Shown: in pieces, positions 13,391 through 25,598 of the stretch | How the letters are laid out: the number at the start of each line of letters is the position of its first letter | Position numbering within the stretch: position 1 is the stretch's first letter | Assembly (NCBI GenBank): GCA_021234155.1 | Contig: JAJEKV010000019.1 | Coordinates: 19,467,359 to 19,531,358 of the forward strand | DNA: 64,000 bases | Source of the DNA: Isoetes taiwanensis | Lineage: Eukaryota > Streptophyta > Lycopodiopsida > Isoetales > Isoetaceae | Direction: 5' to 3' | Notes under the pieces: generated by a model | What the model was told of the DNA's origin: nothing | Database searches by the model: none | Seen by the model: only the letters and a program-made list of their open reading frames with translations | Position numbers and translations under genes: made by a program

Positions 13391-13664
13391 TGGCTATGTT
13401 TAGATAATTTTAGAAGCACAAAATTACCAATAGCATTAGCATTATCTTCTTCTTGGTGGTCTTTTAATATTTGGTTATTGTGTTTGGTGATGGGGATTGG
13501 GGCCTAGTCCCTAGGTTTTAGGCTGATTTGTTGCCTTGCGCCAATGCCCAGATCCCATAGCTTGGATTGGGTTCCGTGGGCAGTAAAATTCATCTTATCT
13601 TATCTTATCTTATCTTATCTTATCTTATCTTATCTTATCTTATCTTATCTTATCTTATCTTATC
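13391..13664 (+). mobile_element. 5'-truncated LINE (or SINE) 3' tail ending in (TTATC)n
   Basis: This 274-base insertion ends in about fourteen TTATC units. Its body (TTTGGTTATTGTGTTTGGTG, then GGCCTAGTCCC) recurs at 24566-24733, where the same pentamer tail follows. The homologous locus at 17451-17457 lacks it, so it is a real insertion. A pentamer microsatellite tail and severe 5' truncation fit target-primed reverse transcription of a non-LTR element. No coding motif remains. Confidence 0.7.
13593..13664 (+). repeat. Pentanucleotide microsatellite (TTATC)n, about 14 units
   Basis: Near-perfect tandem TTATC units, forming the 3' end of the LINE tail described at 13391-13664. The number of units is likely to vary between individuals. 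Confidence 0.95.
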
Positions 13665-13731
13665 GTTGAAGTCATATATCATATGCTTGGCTTATCTCTT
13701 AGTTCAAGCATTTTAATAGTCAGATTCAGAA

Positions 13732-16255
13732 TAGAATAGAATATAGAATATATTTTATAGATCCCACAGACCAAGCCTATGGGACCCAAGTACAAAGAGA
13801 AGCGTATTACTACGAGGATTAAAGCCAGCCGAAGGGTTTAGGAAGAGCAACCAGTATTAACGTAAGGATGCTGACATCTTTACTGATTATACATAATCAC
13901 AAATGCAGTGAGGGTTAATGTCGGACGAGGGGGCATAAGCTGGCAGTAAAAGCATTATCCATTACCTCAGGAGGTGCAGTCCCCAACAAGCCTCACGAGG
14001 CCAGGTGCTCGATGGCTCATGCAAGGCGATGGGGCACAACTAGCAGAGCATCACCCAGAGCCGGATAATAGCAAATGCAGCGGGCGAGGCACGGAGGCGT
14101 GAACTTTCTGCATCCTCAATGGCGCCACGGTGGCAGCAGCGGCGGACTACTGTCCTCCGCGGCTCCGAATCCATCTCTCCACTGTCTCAATGCGGAGGTG
14201 GTGTGCACTGTCGCGAATGGAAAGCAATCACCTAGCGGCTTTTCATGGGTAGATGGGTGTAGCCGGTAGTGGTGGGCCCCTACGTGAGCATGGGATTAAC
14301 CTGCGTCTATAATTTGCCCACCTTGACATGTGGCAGGCCTCTGCATCCCAAAGCAGCCATGAAGCAAGCATCAAATCTTGCTTCAAGGCGGCGTTCATGA
14401 TGTATGCAGCGAGGTCCACATGCAGTGTGCACGCACATTCCATAGCGAGAACCCTTTGGGCTTGCTTGTCTTTCAGCTGAGGCTTTTGAGTCAGCTAGCG
14501 GGCCCATGCTGCCAAAGCAAAGGTTGGTAGGGCTATTCATAACCACCACCTTACGGAAGTAAATAATGTGGCGTTCAGTATGACCCTACGCCCTTAATGG
14601 AAGGAAGCACATCTCTTGAGCAAGATGCGATATTGGGACCGTGGATTTCCCTCCGATTGCGAGACGAAAGCCTTATTACTGCTCTAGATCGTTCCAAGTG
14701 GTGAGGGTCTTACTTGGCCCCATACGCCCCATAGGAGGACCGGTTCAACCAAGGTACTGAACAAGTGTGCTGGTGACCCCATGCATCTGACTCTTGCCTT
14801 GTGGTTGTTGTTTTTGCGTATTGCATCACAGGGGCTTCCGACTGCGGTGACCAGTAACTTTGATGGATGCATCGGTGTGTGGTATTAGAAAACTCAATGC
14901 CAAATACTTATAAAGGCAGGCCACCTCCACTACTGCCCTTGGTAAGTGAATGAGGCGTGGAGTCTTGGGATGATGGGACCAGCTGACACCCTTGTCTTGT
15001 AGAAGTTAACTCTCATGTTGAGTAATTGGCGAAAGTGTCCAAAGCATCGGGTGGCGTTGCATGTCTGGGGTATATGCGGCAGTCCAACATCATCGGCATA
15101 TATGAGTTGCGGATTATGTGGTGCATCAAGCTGGCGCCTCTCCCGTGCTGACTAGCCATTCTTCTAGTACGAGGGTCAATGTATTACTGAAAGCCAGAAA
15201 TTCGAGGATAAGGCAGCCACAACGGCACCCCAATGCTACTAACAACGGGCTCCCAAGCGATTATTGAGGCAGCCGGAGCAAGCCTCATTATATGAATGCG
15301 TATATAGCGTGCACGCCTGCAAATTCGGCGAAGTCCTAAACATCTCAATCGTCACAACTTATCGAGCAGCAATGTCAAAGCCTTTCGCGAAATCACAAAA
15401 CAGCAGTCTGAGATTGGCGTCCGGTCAGAGGCTATCCTCTATGAGTGTTAGCGAGGTGAAGATATGGTCAATAGTAGAATCTCAGGTAGGAAGCTTTTGC
15501 CCTGCGTCGCGACCCGCACTTCTGCATCCTGCTGCCCAAAGTGTCAATGGCCCGGCTCAAGAATCGACGAAGCAACTTGGCAAGGCGAGGCTGGCCATAG
15601 TAGTGCGATAGTTGGCTGGGTACGTGGGGGTCCCACTTTGTATATGGGCTGTAACTCTTGGTGTTAGTCGGTCTTGGGGAAGCCTTCTTTACGTACCTGT
15701 TGAAGAGTCGCGTGGCTTAGAAGCACCATTGGGGCCCGGCCCCACTTGAGAAGCTACGCACTGCATACCACCCAAATCTGCTTTGCCTTCGTTAGCGGCG
15801 TTGCGGGCCATTATGACATCCCCTTCCCCATTAATGACGGTGCTAGGCACAATGCAGCGAGGAGTCTTTGGTGCGGCTTCCCCATTGGGTCATCACAGTG
15901 CTGCAAGTATCTCACCCATTGTTCAGGGGTAATATTTCTGTGAGGCGTGCGGGCTTACTGAGACCTTTCTCTGCAGAAGGCCCTAGGGTGGCGGTCCTGA
16001 AGACCAAACATCTATTCTTTGGTGCTCATGAGGTACAGCTTTCTTGGTCTTGAGGAAGGAAGCGGTATTGGCCGGACTGACTGCTGAATGGTGGGAGTCG
16101 GCACTTGGCCGGAGCCATCGTTTGACTCCGACATTGATCATGAACCCGATGATTCTTGGGGAAGGTGTTCATTTGTGGATCGTCGAGGCGGTCTCTCCCA
16201 AAGCATCGTCCCTACCCTCAGAAGGAAAGAATTTGGTTGGTGGCGTCTGGCTGTT
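13732..16255 (-). mobile_element. Degenerate non-LTR retrotransposon (LINE) with reverse-transcriptase remnants
   Basis: Read on the minus strand, RT motifs appear in order: a DPANYRT-like segment (about 15640-15600), STIDHIFT (about 15478-15455), CDFAKGFD (about 15395-15370) corresponding to the first catalytic aspartate, and LIYADDVGLP with YADD at 15089-15100. A LFSTLVEPVLLWG segment follows near 14770, typical of the region after the RT thumb. Frames change between motifs and stops occur, so it is dead. The 3' end at 13732 carries a TATTC-type pentamer tail preceded by CCCATAGGCTTGG, like the + strand tails at 13560 and 24670. Copy 2 of the host repeat is uninterrupted at this point, supporting the insertion limits. 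It is not the L1 type found at 17.7 and 61.7 kb; its clade is undetermined. Confidence 0.75.
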
Positions 16256-16360
16256 GGAAGTGTACTTCGTGGGAAGAAAAGGATCACGATTTGGAGCTAT
16301 TGTACATCTATGTCTTGCTATATGGTAGGTGATATTGCGTGTGGCAAAGAAAAATGATTG
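16256..16360 (+). repeat. Dispersed repeat, copy 1 (right part)
   Basis: This stretch matches 17522-17625 (shared words GGGAAGAAAAGG, GATTTGGAGCTATTGTACATC against GATTTGGAGTTGTACATC, and GATATTG.GT.TGGCAAA). It continues the repeat broken at 13731. Confidence 0.65.
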
Positions 16361-17284
16361 GTATCATGACAGAGGTTACACGAGAATGAGGTTAAGCAAT
16401 GAAATAAGAACATCTTTGTTTCTTAGAATGCAAAAGACTTTGATTTTTCGCGATAATCTACTACAATGCTTCTCCATGCCTTCGGTTAAGCTTCTTGCTC
16501 TACAAGCTGGCGTTAAACTCATGGCCATATCGTGAGAAGGAAGGACTGACTACAGGTACCCTATCGTCAAAAGGTTAGTGTTTGAACTTTGAACTTTACG
16601 ATTTCTAGATAATAAAAGAAGCGGATAAATTAGGTTTTGCCCAGTCTAGTTGTAGGCTTTGAAATAGAGAGCTGCTATACAATTTATAGTTTGGCTGGAA
16701 TAGGTCTATAAGTTAAGTCTAATGTGCAACTCCATTGGATAACAAACAATTATACAGATATTTTTGCAGACATTACGTAAAGCAGTTCTTTTTTTTTCAT
16801 AATTATAAGTTTGTTTCCCATACTACAGCTGGTTTTCAACTTTGGGTTGTCCCATGCATAATTCTAAAACGACATCTGCTTGTTGCATGTTGCAAGGTCA
16901 TATGTATATCTAGCGCTATTTATTGGTTATTGGGCATAAACAACATACAGCAGTTGGAGTAGCGGAGAATAGCTTTTATTAGGAGTTGAAATTTAGGCGG
17001 CGTTGCATATAGGTTATAAGGTATATAGATGGTTAGTTGCACACTTGTCACCGATCTTGACATCCATATGATAGGCAGAACTGCCGGATATACTAGATTA
17101 TTCGCCTCAATTGGTTGCATGGTTCTTGAAATGCTTGCTAGCTGTTTGTTAGTTTCTTTATCAGCTTGCCTAGGTAATAAGTTAGTCATACAGGTGGCTC
17201 CAGCACAGGTCTTTGTAGGACAGGATGCAGCTAATATTGGTGGTAGATTATCAATGGTGTTAAGTCAGGTTACTCGACTCCTAA
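16361..17284. other. No gene recognised
   Basis: AT-rich spacer between the two repeat copies. Stops occur in all frames and no TE terminus or RNA gene was seen. Confidence 0.5.
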
Positions 17285-17625
17285 ATGCTTTCCTTTTCTT
17301 GTTGCTCTATTGTTTTTGGTGAGCGTAATAGAGGTCTTCTGTTGGGGCTGGACCGCTTTGCACAGGTGCAGGTTGCAGGCAGCTTGAAGGGGTTTGCATG
17401 GCTATAGTTTATTACATAAGCCAGGCTCTCGTAATAAGAGATAAAACTGCCTTATGGTTGAAGTTATGTACCATATGCTTGGCTTATCTCTTAGTCCAAG
17501 CATTTCAATAGGCAGATTCAGAAGTATTCTCGTGGGGAAGAAAAGGTTATGATTTGGAGTTGTACATCTATTTACTCCTAAATGAGCTGGAAATGATATT
17601 GTGTATTGGCAAAAGAAAAAAATGA
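17285..17625 (+). repeat. Dispersed repeat, copy 2 (uninterrupted)
   Basis: This is the homologue of 13234-13731 plus 16256-16360. It carries both empty sites: ACTGCC-TTATG-GTTGAAG at 17446-17463, where copy 1 has the (TTATC)n LINE tail, and GATTCAGAAGTATTC near 17515-17530, where copy 1 has the 2.5-kb LINE. Confidence 0.75.
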
Positions 17626-17639
17626 AGTATATTTTATCT

Positions 17640-18130
17640 GTTTGCTCGCCTTAATTTTCTGCAGTGTTAAATAATCGGTGGTCAGGCCGTATACTATTTC
17701 ATGACCCTAAAGCCGAGACCAATAAACACCTTCCTAAGCAGCATCTACATTGTTCAATATGCATAGTCGTGACAGAAATCCTGACTGAGTGGAGGATACG
17801 GAATTAACAAGAATGTCCCGAAGCTTTTGTGCATAAGTCTTGGCAAAGATCTTATACACAGAAGATAGCAAGGTAATTATGTGCCAATCTGAAATTGATA
17901 AAGGCTCCTTGCCCTTGAGAATGAGAGAAATGCATCATGAGTTAATAATTTTGTCTAGATGCCTCTGCCGCTCAAAATCTAGAAAGGCATCGTACACACC
18001 ATCACCAACCCAGTCCTAGAACCCCTGAAAGGACTCCATGGGAATACCGTCAATTCCAGGACACTTTTCTTTTCAAAAGGAAGATATCATCTGCCAGATC
18101 ATTCACCGTAATCTCTGCTTCTAAATGGAA
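17640..18130 (-). pseudogene. L1-type LINE reverse-transcriptase fragment
   Basis: The minus-strand translation gives, in order, LEAEITVNDLADDIFLLKRK, then (shifted by one frame) KCPGIDGIPMESF, LISDW-like SISDWHIITLLSSVYKIFAK, TYAQKLRDILVNSVSSTQSG and FLSRLCILNNVD. These follow the N-terminal fingers of plant L1 RTs (KCPGxDGxPxEF, then the RPI/ITLL and QxGFxxGR segments). Stops and at least one frameshift make it non-functional. The catalytic aspartates lie downstream in the family and are absent, so the fragment ends before them. Confidence 0.75.
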
Positions 18131-19180
18131 AAGGTGTCAAAATTTGATAAATCATTATCTAATACCCCACCTTTGCGATCTTAATGCTCTATATTATTCT
18201 CACGACCATTAACATACTCTATATCATGTACAAGGACTCAAACTATGCTTTGTGTCAGGACCTTTCCATCTTCTACGTATTCTAAACAGGTGCGCATTGG
18301 ACTATCTCGGTCATCGGCGTCGATCTTATGCCCTACAGCATTTGTTGAAGCCTCTCGTTTCGATTATGATCGTCTATGACTGGGGTCGCTTATGAATTTG
18401 AAATATGAAATACGAGTGCACAAGGTTTTGGATTATGGGTATGGGAACTTAAACCTCTACCAAAATAATTCAATATCCTAATAAAAATGCTTTGCCAATA
18501 TAACCAACTAGCTAATGTTAAAATTTTTCTCCATTGGATCTATTTTTCTCTATTGCCATGATCTATGGTTTTAGATATTGTCATTTATACATCCTGATCA
18601 AATTGATCTGGAGCCTCCTGTTTTTGTGCTATATATTATGACATATGGATTAAATGCAGACAAGGCAAAATAAGTTCATAAAAATCCTTGAATAGAATGC
18701 AGGAATCAAAGTCACTTTTATGTCTAAAGGAGGGGGAAAGAAAGGTGAAAGAAAACTAATCAAAATATATTATCTCTAAGACTTTGAAACATATTACCAA
18801 TGATTTAGATATTTGAGTAGGACTGACACGTTGTGGATCCACTACTATAGGGAAGGATAACTCAAGGAGGTGCTAAGGATGGCATCCAAAGATGTTAGAT
18901 GTCTTTAATTTGCAACACCTCAACAATTGTAGAGATTGAGAATTTAACGAGTATCGTGATAGAAAGTGCTGCAGTGCGATGAAGTACATGCTTGCACCGT
19001 GATGGGAAATGCCTACAAATGGCAGTATTCTAGACCCTAAAGCTTGAATCAAAAGACGTATGTAAGGAGAAGGAAAATCTCATGTAGTATACCGCAAGGA
19101 GATGCCAGGTTTAGGACCTATCCATGAATGACCTGCAAATTTCAAGCAATAGGTAAATGTCAAAAAGAATATTCATGGAT
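18131..19180. other. No gene recognised
   Basis: AT-rich sequence with stops in every frame. I saw no coding, RNA or TE-terminal signal. Confidence 0.5.
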
Positions 19181-19290
19181 TTTTTTTTGAGAAACGAGGC
19201 CAATTGGCCAAATACGATATATTTCTAGAATATTCTCCCACCCACCACACACGAGGGACAACAACCCAAAAACTAGAACTGAAGATTAAC
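19181..19290 (-). mobile_element. Possible L1-type 3' end (poly-A on the minus strand)
   Basis: A T run at about 19181-19190 is followed by GAGAAACGAGGCCAATTGGC. On the minus strand this reads as a LINE 3'UTR ending in poly-A, resembling the element at 23882. No target-site duplication was located, so the right limit is unknown. Confidence 0.35.
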
Positions 19291-19639
19291 ATATAAATTC
19301 TTGGACATGCAATGGTTAAATTGGGAACAAAAAAAAAAGGCAAGAACTCCGATACTCATTTGCAAGCCGTGTAGAATATTCCACTATATTCCTATCACAA
19401 CCATAGAATGGGGAAACACAGAATGAGTAGCATCGTATATAGTTCGTAGGAAAGACTGCGAGCCACATGCAGGCAACCTTAGAAGAAAAGGGAAGAGCTA
19501 GTATAGTAGTAGTAAAGAAGAAAAAGGACGCGGAGTATAAGGGTTCTAAGACAAGATGTTGCAAAGTGGATCTACCTGTAAATGTATGAAGATACCATTA
19601 AAAAATGGGGGATACCTTGACAACAAGCATGGACATGCC

Positions 19640-20575
19640 CATTGGCCCATGAATGATCAACTCCACGTTCTGTGCCAGGTACACACACGCCATCCAACGG
19701 TCCAGATCTCCGCTTTCTCCTCGTATGTGAGCCGCACGCTCTTCCACTTCATCCCATCCGTTGGCCCGACGGACGGTCCCGATGCAGCATCGTTTTGTGT
19801 AAGAGCACGTAGTCAAGCCGAGTACTTAGTGCAAATCGAACCTCGGCGAAGGACTTAAAGAAGCCCTTTTCACACACGGCGCCGGCAGACTAGAGTAAGA
19901 GAGCGAGGGAAAGGATCTTCGAAGCAGAATAATCGTTCGCCTCGCTTCCTTGACGCCGATCCAGGTCTGAATCTATGCATTTTTCTCTTGCTCTGTCCGA
20001 TCCAAGCTTATCTCCTTGCCCCAAGTTTCTTTCTTTTTTCGTCTGCTTCTTCTAGATCTGTTTTTCCTTCATTTTATAGTTAGATTTGTTTTGGGTTCCT
20101 TGTTTTGTTGCCTTTCTTTCATACGTTCCTCACTTTCGGACTCGATCTGTTTGAGCTCAAATGTCTTGATGGAGAATCATATATCTGGTATTCAAAACTT
20201 TACTGAGAAATCCGATCTGATTATCTTCGGCTCGATTCTATTTTGGAAACCTTTAAGAGGCATTTTTGGAACATTGAAACAAATTGGATAAGGCAGCTGG
20301 ATGCGATATGCAAATAGATCACTGGGCCTGTTTCATCCGAAGATAGATCGGTGTTGGCGTTTTTGTTAAATTGACAACTAAAACGATAGTTGGTTTTCCC
20401 TCGATATGGACGGCTATGTTATCTTCTGTCCTTTTTGTAAAAAAGAATGATTGGAGGTCTTAGTTGTTTTGATAGATACTCATTACCTATCATCTGCAGT
20501 GATAAGTGTCCGGCTAAGTTTCTAACATGTACTTACGTCTAAACTTATTTAAGACTTCATTGCAGATTTCTAAAA
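19640..20575 (+). promoter_or_regulatory. Actin promoter, 5'UTR exon and 5'UTR intron
   Basis: The flank contains GGCCCA at about 19644 and a TTGGCCCGACGG stretch near 19763, plus GC-rich leader sequence at 19870-19964. GGCCCA-type site II boxes are common in plant housekeeping promoters. A donor (CCAG then GTCTGA) at 19965 and an acceptor TTCATTGCAG ending at 20565 define a leader intron of about 600 bases with T-rich content. The ATG follows ten bases later. Leader introns are usual in plant actin genes and often enhance expression; that role here is inferred. No clear TATA box was identified and the transcription start is not fixed. Confidence 0.6.
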
Positions 20576-21970
<1,395 letters not shown>

Positions 21971-22200
21971 ACTGGTGTTCTGACATTCTAGCATAAAAAA
22001 GGAAAAGCATGCAGCGTAGTGGGCCTATTGATTTGGTCTACCACCTACAAGGGGGCAGTGTATAATTTTTGTAATTTTTTCTGTGATGGTGTTCAATTTT
22101 GGGGGGTAGTCCAGTTTCTAGGAGTTCCCTTTTATTTACGAGAATTCTGTCGGAGGTATAAATATAAGTATTGATGAAAGGTTAAGGTCTCTGCCCTTTT
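21971..22200 (+). other. Probable actin 3'UTR
   Basis: U-rich sequence directly after the stop (TTTTTGTAATTTTTTCTGTG around 22063-22086) fits a plant 3'UTR. The polyadenylation site is not fixed. Confidence 0.4.
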
Positions 22201-22330
22201 GCAGGTGCCATTAATATTGTGACCATATATATGACTATTATTCTTCACGATTAATTCAAAATCCACATTTGTCTTGGTTTTTATATAAGACCTGTGTATT
22301 GTGACTAATGTTTGTCAAAGATGTTGGATT

Positions 22331-22478
22331 CCTTAGGATTAGTTTGTTTTGGTCTCATTGGAGGCTGTAGCACTGAAAATTTTGATAGTTAAAGCTTTTA
22401 TTTAATACTCCTTAGGACTAGTTTGTTTTGGTCTCATTGGAGGCTGTAGCACTGAAAATTTTGATAGTTAAAGCTTTT
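22331..22478 (+). repeat. Two-copy tandem duplication, period 79
   Basis: The units begin at 22331 and 22410 (CCTTAGGATTAGTTTG / CCTTAGGACTAGTTTG) and are almost identical, so the duplication is recent. It lies downstream of the actin 3'UTR. Confidence 0.95.
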
Positions 22479-22980
22479 CTTGTTGAAGATTCTTTTCAAG
22501 TTAAAAGCAGATTCTTGTTGAAGATGTGCGTAGGAGCAATTTGAAATGGCTTTGCAGATGATTTTTTTTTGGTAAAATGTGAAAATTGTCATTTCTTTTT
22601 ATCTTTGAAATTTATGTATTTATAGTGGTTCGTGTGTGGCCTTAATTCTCTTAAAGTGTGCAATTCAGAGGATGGTCGCAACCACGTTCCAAATTAAAAG
22701 TGCTATTGCTACTAGGAGCCAAGTTCGAAGCCTCGTTTGTCGTAGCAAAAACAATTGATCAAAAAAAGTTCACAATCAATCATAGGACATTTCATGTATG
22801 GTCACAAAAGACTTTAAAAATATAAAAACAACCTATTGCTATTTTTTAATGAAATCGTTTGCTTCATTGTGCTCGTTATAGCAAAAAATGGCTTGAATCA
22901 TATTTCTAGCTTCATGAATCACCATCCATTAGTCAAGGCCAACCTTTACCAGCAACATGGGAGTAGCAATACGGTATGAG

Positions 22981-23096
22981 TCAAAACAACACGATTTGCG
23001 ATGATGAGCAATGGCTCAGTTTGAAGAATTTCAATCACTCAAAACAACACGATTTGTGATGATGAGCAATGGCTTGGTTTGAAGAATTTCAATCAC
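22981..23096 (+). repeat. Two-copy tandem duplication, period 58
   Basis: The units begin at 22981 and 23039 (TCAAAACAACACGATTTG) with only a few differences. Confidence 0.95.
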
Positions 23097-23186
23097 TCAT
23101 TCAGGAGGAGCACCTTTTCTTATATCATATTAGTTAAACTATAAGCAAACTATTTAGTTTTGTGGGACAATCAAAGTTCACAGTTT

Positions 23187-23232
23187 TGTTCTAAATTTGA
23201 CACTATCGATGTTCTAAATTTGACACTATCGA
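23187..23232 (+). repeat. Two-copy tandem duplication, period 23
   Basis: TGTTCTAAATTTGACACTAT is repeated exactly, at 23187 and 23210. Confidence 0.9.
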
Positions 23233-23864
23233 ATTTACAGTGACTATGCAAGTAGTTTGGTGCTACTGTTCACATCTTTAATATTCTCAACAAAGAAGCA
23301 CCAATGTTTGTTATGCCCTAATACTTCTACTTCTTGGCTATAAATCAGTTCAGTTGTGCCATTTTTCAAAATCCTTATGCAAAGGGAACACTACAATTGT
23401 TTTCAATTTCTAACAATTTGAATGTTAGCAAATTCAATATTTAAACAAGAATAGCAAATGTATGCCCGCAATTGGATAAACATGTGGCAATAGGTAGTAC
23501 AAATAAGGCTAGTAAACGCGTGTCTGACATTGCCACATATAATTTGAGGTTTAAGTGTTAATAGGATCGTGATATTAAAGACCAATATAGGTAAGTCAAC
23601 AATGATTGTAGATCATTTGTTGGATTTAAATGCTTTTGACTATAACATGACATAGAGATAAATTCAAGACATCTTCCCAAGTCCCCAGGGGTATATAAGA
23701 TGCACTTGATGTACAACTAATGATTGAACCACAATCCATGATTTGACGCCAAGCGGATGGCCATATCATCTAAAATCGCTCGAAAAAAGCACACTTAAAT
23801 TCCGCTTTTGTTATGAGCAAAAAGGGATGGAAATGATTTAAAAAAAAATGGAATAATTGGCCAC

Positions 23865-24223
23865 TCCTCCTTTTGTAATTTTTTTTTTTTTGAAGAACTG
23901 TGTCACCAATATATTAAAAGAATGGTAATGTTACAAAGCAAGTGAGGAGGAAGGAGAAGCGCCCCCAAAGAAGCAGTGATACCTCGACACTCCACGAAAA
24001 GCAAACTCCCATGAGAAAAGCGCAACTCTCTTCTTTGTACAAGCCAGGCCATCACCATCTACAACACCCAAGTCCGGATTAAATGGCAAACTTCGGCTCA
24101 ACTACTCAGGGAACACGAGCTTTGGAATAAGCTTGTACACGAGTCGAGGAATGTTGCTGTTTCTTTGAATCCTGAAAAGATCCACAACCGTCGCCGCTTC
24201 CAAATATCCTCCTTTTGTAATTT
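23865..24223 (-). mobile_element. 5'-truncated L1-type tail with 17-base target-site duplication
   Basis: The 17-mer TCCTCCTTTTGTAATTT occurs at 23865-23881 and 24207-24223. Between them lie about 325 bases that begin with a T run (poly-A on the minus strand) and then GAAGAACTGTGTCACCAATA, a LINE-like 3'UTR on the minus strand. A poly-A tail plus a long target duplication is the signature of L1-type retrotransposition. The target resembles units of the adjacent degenerate repeat, so the flanking match could partly reflect that repeat, but the exact 17-base match favours a duplication. Confidence 0.7.
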
Positions 24224-24845
24224 GTTAAATTAATATCCTCTTATTGAAAATTCATTTATTTATACCCCATTTAGTATAGGCAATGTTCATACTCTATGAA
24301 AACAATCCCCCTTTTGTGATTTTGTAAATAAATATCCTCTTATTTGAACAAATTTGTACCCTATTTTGATATGCAGTATTTCATACCCCATTTCTCAGTC
24401 AAAGTTTGTGTCTTATGTATTCTCCTTTGTGATTCTGTGAATTAATATCCTCATATTTGAAATTTATTCATTTGTCCCCAATTTTCATATGCATAGTTCA
24501 TACCCCATTTCTCATAATCAATGTTCATATCCATTTCGGCAACAATCCCCCCTTTGTAAAATTTTTAATCTTCTTCGTGGTAGTCTTTTAATATTTGGTT
24601 ATTGTGTTTGGTGATGGGGCCTAGTCCCCAGGTTTTAGATGGGTTGTTCCCCTTGCATGTGCCGTCCCATAACGGGTTCCCGTGGACATAAAAATCCATC
24701 TTATCTTATCTTATCTTATCTTATCTTATCTTATTTGAAAATTAGCTTATTTTTGTTCATATCCCATTCCTCACAATCGACGTTCCCTTTTTAAATCCTA
24801 TCATTTGATTTTGTAAATTGATATACTCTGTATTAAATATCCTCC
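24207..24845 (+). repeat. Degenerate minisatellite, unit about 100-120 bases, interrupted
   Basis: Recurring blocks read roughly CCTTTTGTGATTTTGTAAAT, then AATATCCTCTTATTTG, then TTCATACCCCATTTCTCA. About four to five units are visible between 24207 and 24845, split by the LINE tail at 24566-24733. The units are diverged, so the array is old. Confidence 0.65.
24566..24733 (+). mobile_element. LINE 3' tail with (TTATC)n, second copy
   Basis: The body GGTAGTCTTTTAATATTTGG and GTGATGGGGCCTAGTCCC matches 13460-13520, and it also ends in CATC(TTATC)n, here about seven units. It is shorter than the 13.4-kb copy by internal deletions. It has landed inside the degenerate minisatellite. Confidence 0.75.
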
Positions 24846-25598
24846 TGTGTCTCGTATGCTATGCCTAAAGGGCTTATATCTTTGCACGGGTAAAGTGCAT
24901 TTATGTCCATCAACTAAAGGATGGCATTGGCTCAGACATTGCCATGGGAAATACCCAAGGTTACGGACGAATCTCTACAACAGCTTTAATGTATTCCTTT
25001 TTGCACACAATGACTATTTTCAGTTCTGCACTTATAGTGCTTTCTAGTTCTTATGCATCTTTTTGCACTTTGCATCTAAATCTCCATAAATTATTATAGG
25101 GTATTCTTGGAATGTTATGCATCTACCCCGCATGCCAACGAGAAAGTTGCGTTGACTATCATTTACCCTTTCTATTGTAAGGAGTATGACATCATCTCAA
25201 CAATGTCGAACTCAGATGCTATGATCATGTTGCTTTGAGGCTTACCTATAGTGCTTATAAACACCGGTTGAGCTTTGCTGGTGTTCAAGGCCTTTGGATT
25301 CCAAAATTAGCTTTGGAGGAAGTGACAATCCATTTATATGGATCGAAGACATTTTTGAAAAATGCGGCATAGCAGGCTCCTCTCAGTTGCATGCTTGTAA
25401 TCAAGAAGGTAACTTATAATTCTTTACTGTTTGCATTTGCGTCTTATCGCATTTTGATCAGCCAAGGATGTAACGTTCCACGTATTTATATGCCTTTTGG
25501 GTATAAATACATGACACGTCACTATGAATAATTAATGGTGCATTAATTATTTATAAGCTAAGAGTAGCTATGTTAATCATTAATTATTAAGGTGGAAC
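24846..25598. other. No gene recognised
   Basis: AT-rich spacer with no coding or RNA signal. A TGTAAC at 25469 is an alternative left end for the adjacent LTR. Confidence 0.45.

Larger units (their letters stand above)
13234..13731 (+). repeat. Dispersed repeat, copy 1 (left part), interrupted by a LINE tail
   Basis: Bases 13234-13390 and 13665-13731 match 17301-17451 and 17457-17523 (shared words GCATGGCTATAGTTTATTAC and CATATGCTTGGCTTATCTCT). The two matching parts are separated here by 274 bases that the other copy lacks. The copy continues after a second, larger insertion at 16256-16360. The repeat's own class is unknown: no terminal motif or coding content was found. Confidence 0.75.

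Noticed and set aside
13593-13664. Pentamer repeats as a telomere-like or CRISPR-like array
   Set aside because: Simple TTATC units without spacers; they form the tail of a LINE and recur at 24.7 kb in the same context.
14075-16328. Several + strand open frames in the GC-rich block as host genes
   Set aside because: They are antisense to clear RT motifs of the minus-strand LINE.
19556-19858. Open frame upstream of actin as a small gene
   Set aside because: It covers the promoter and leader of actin, has no domain and arises from GC-rich promoter sequence.
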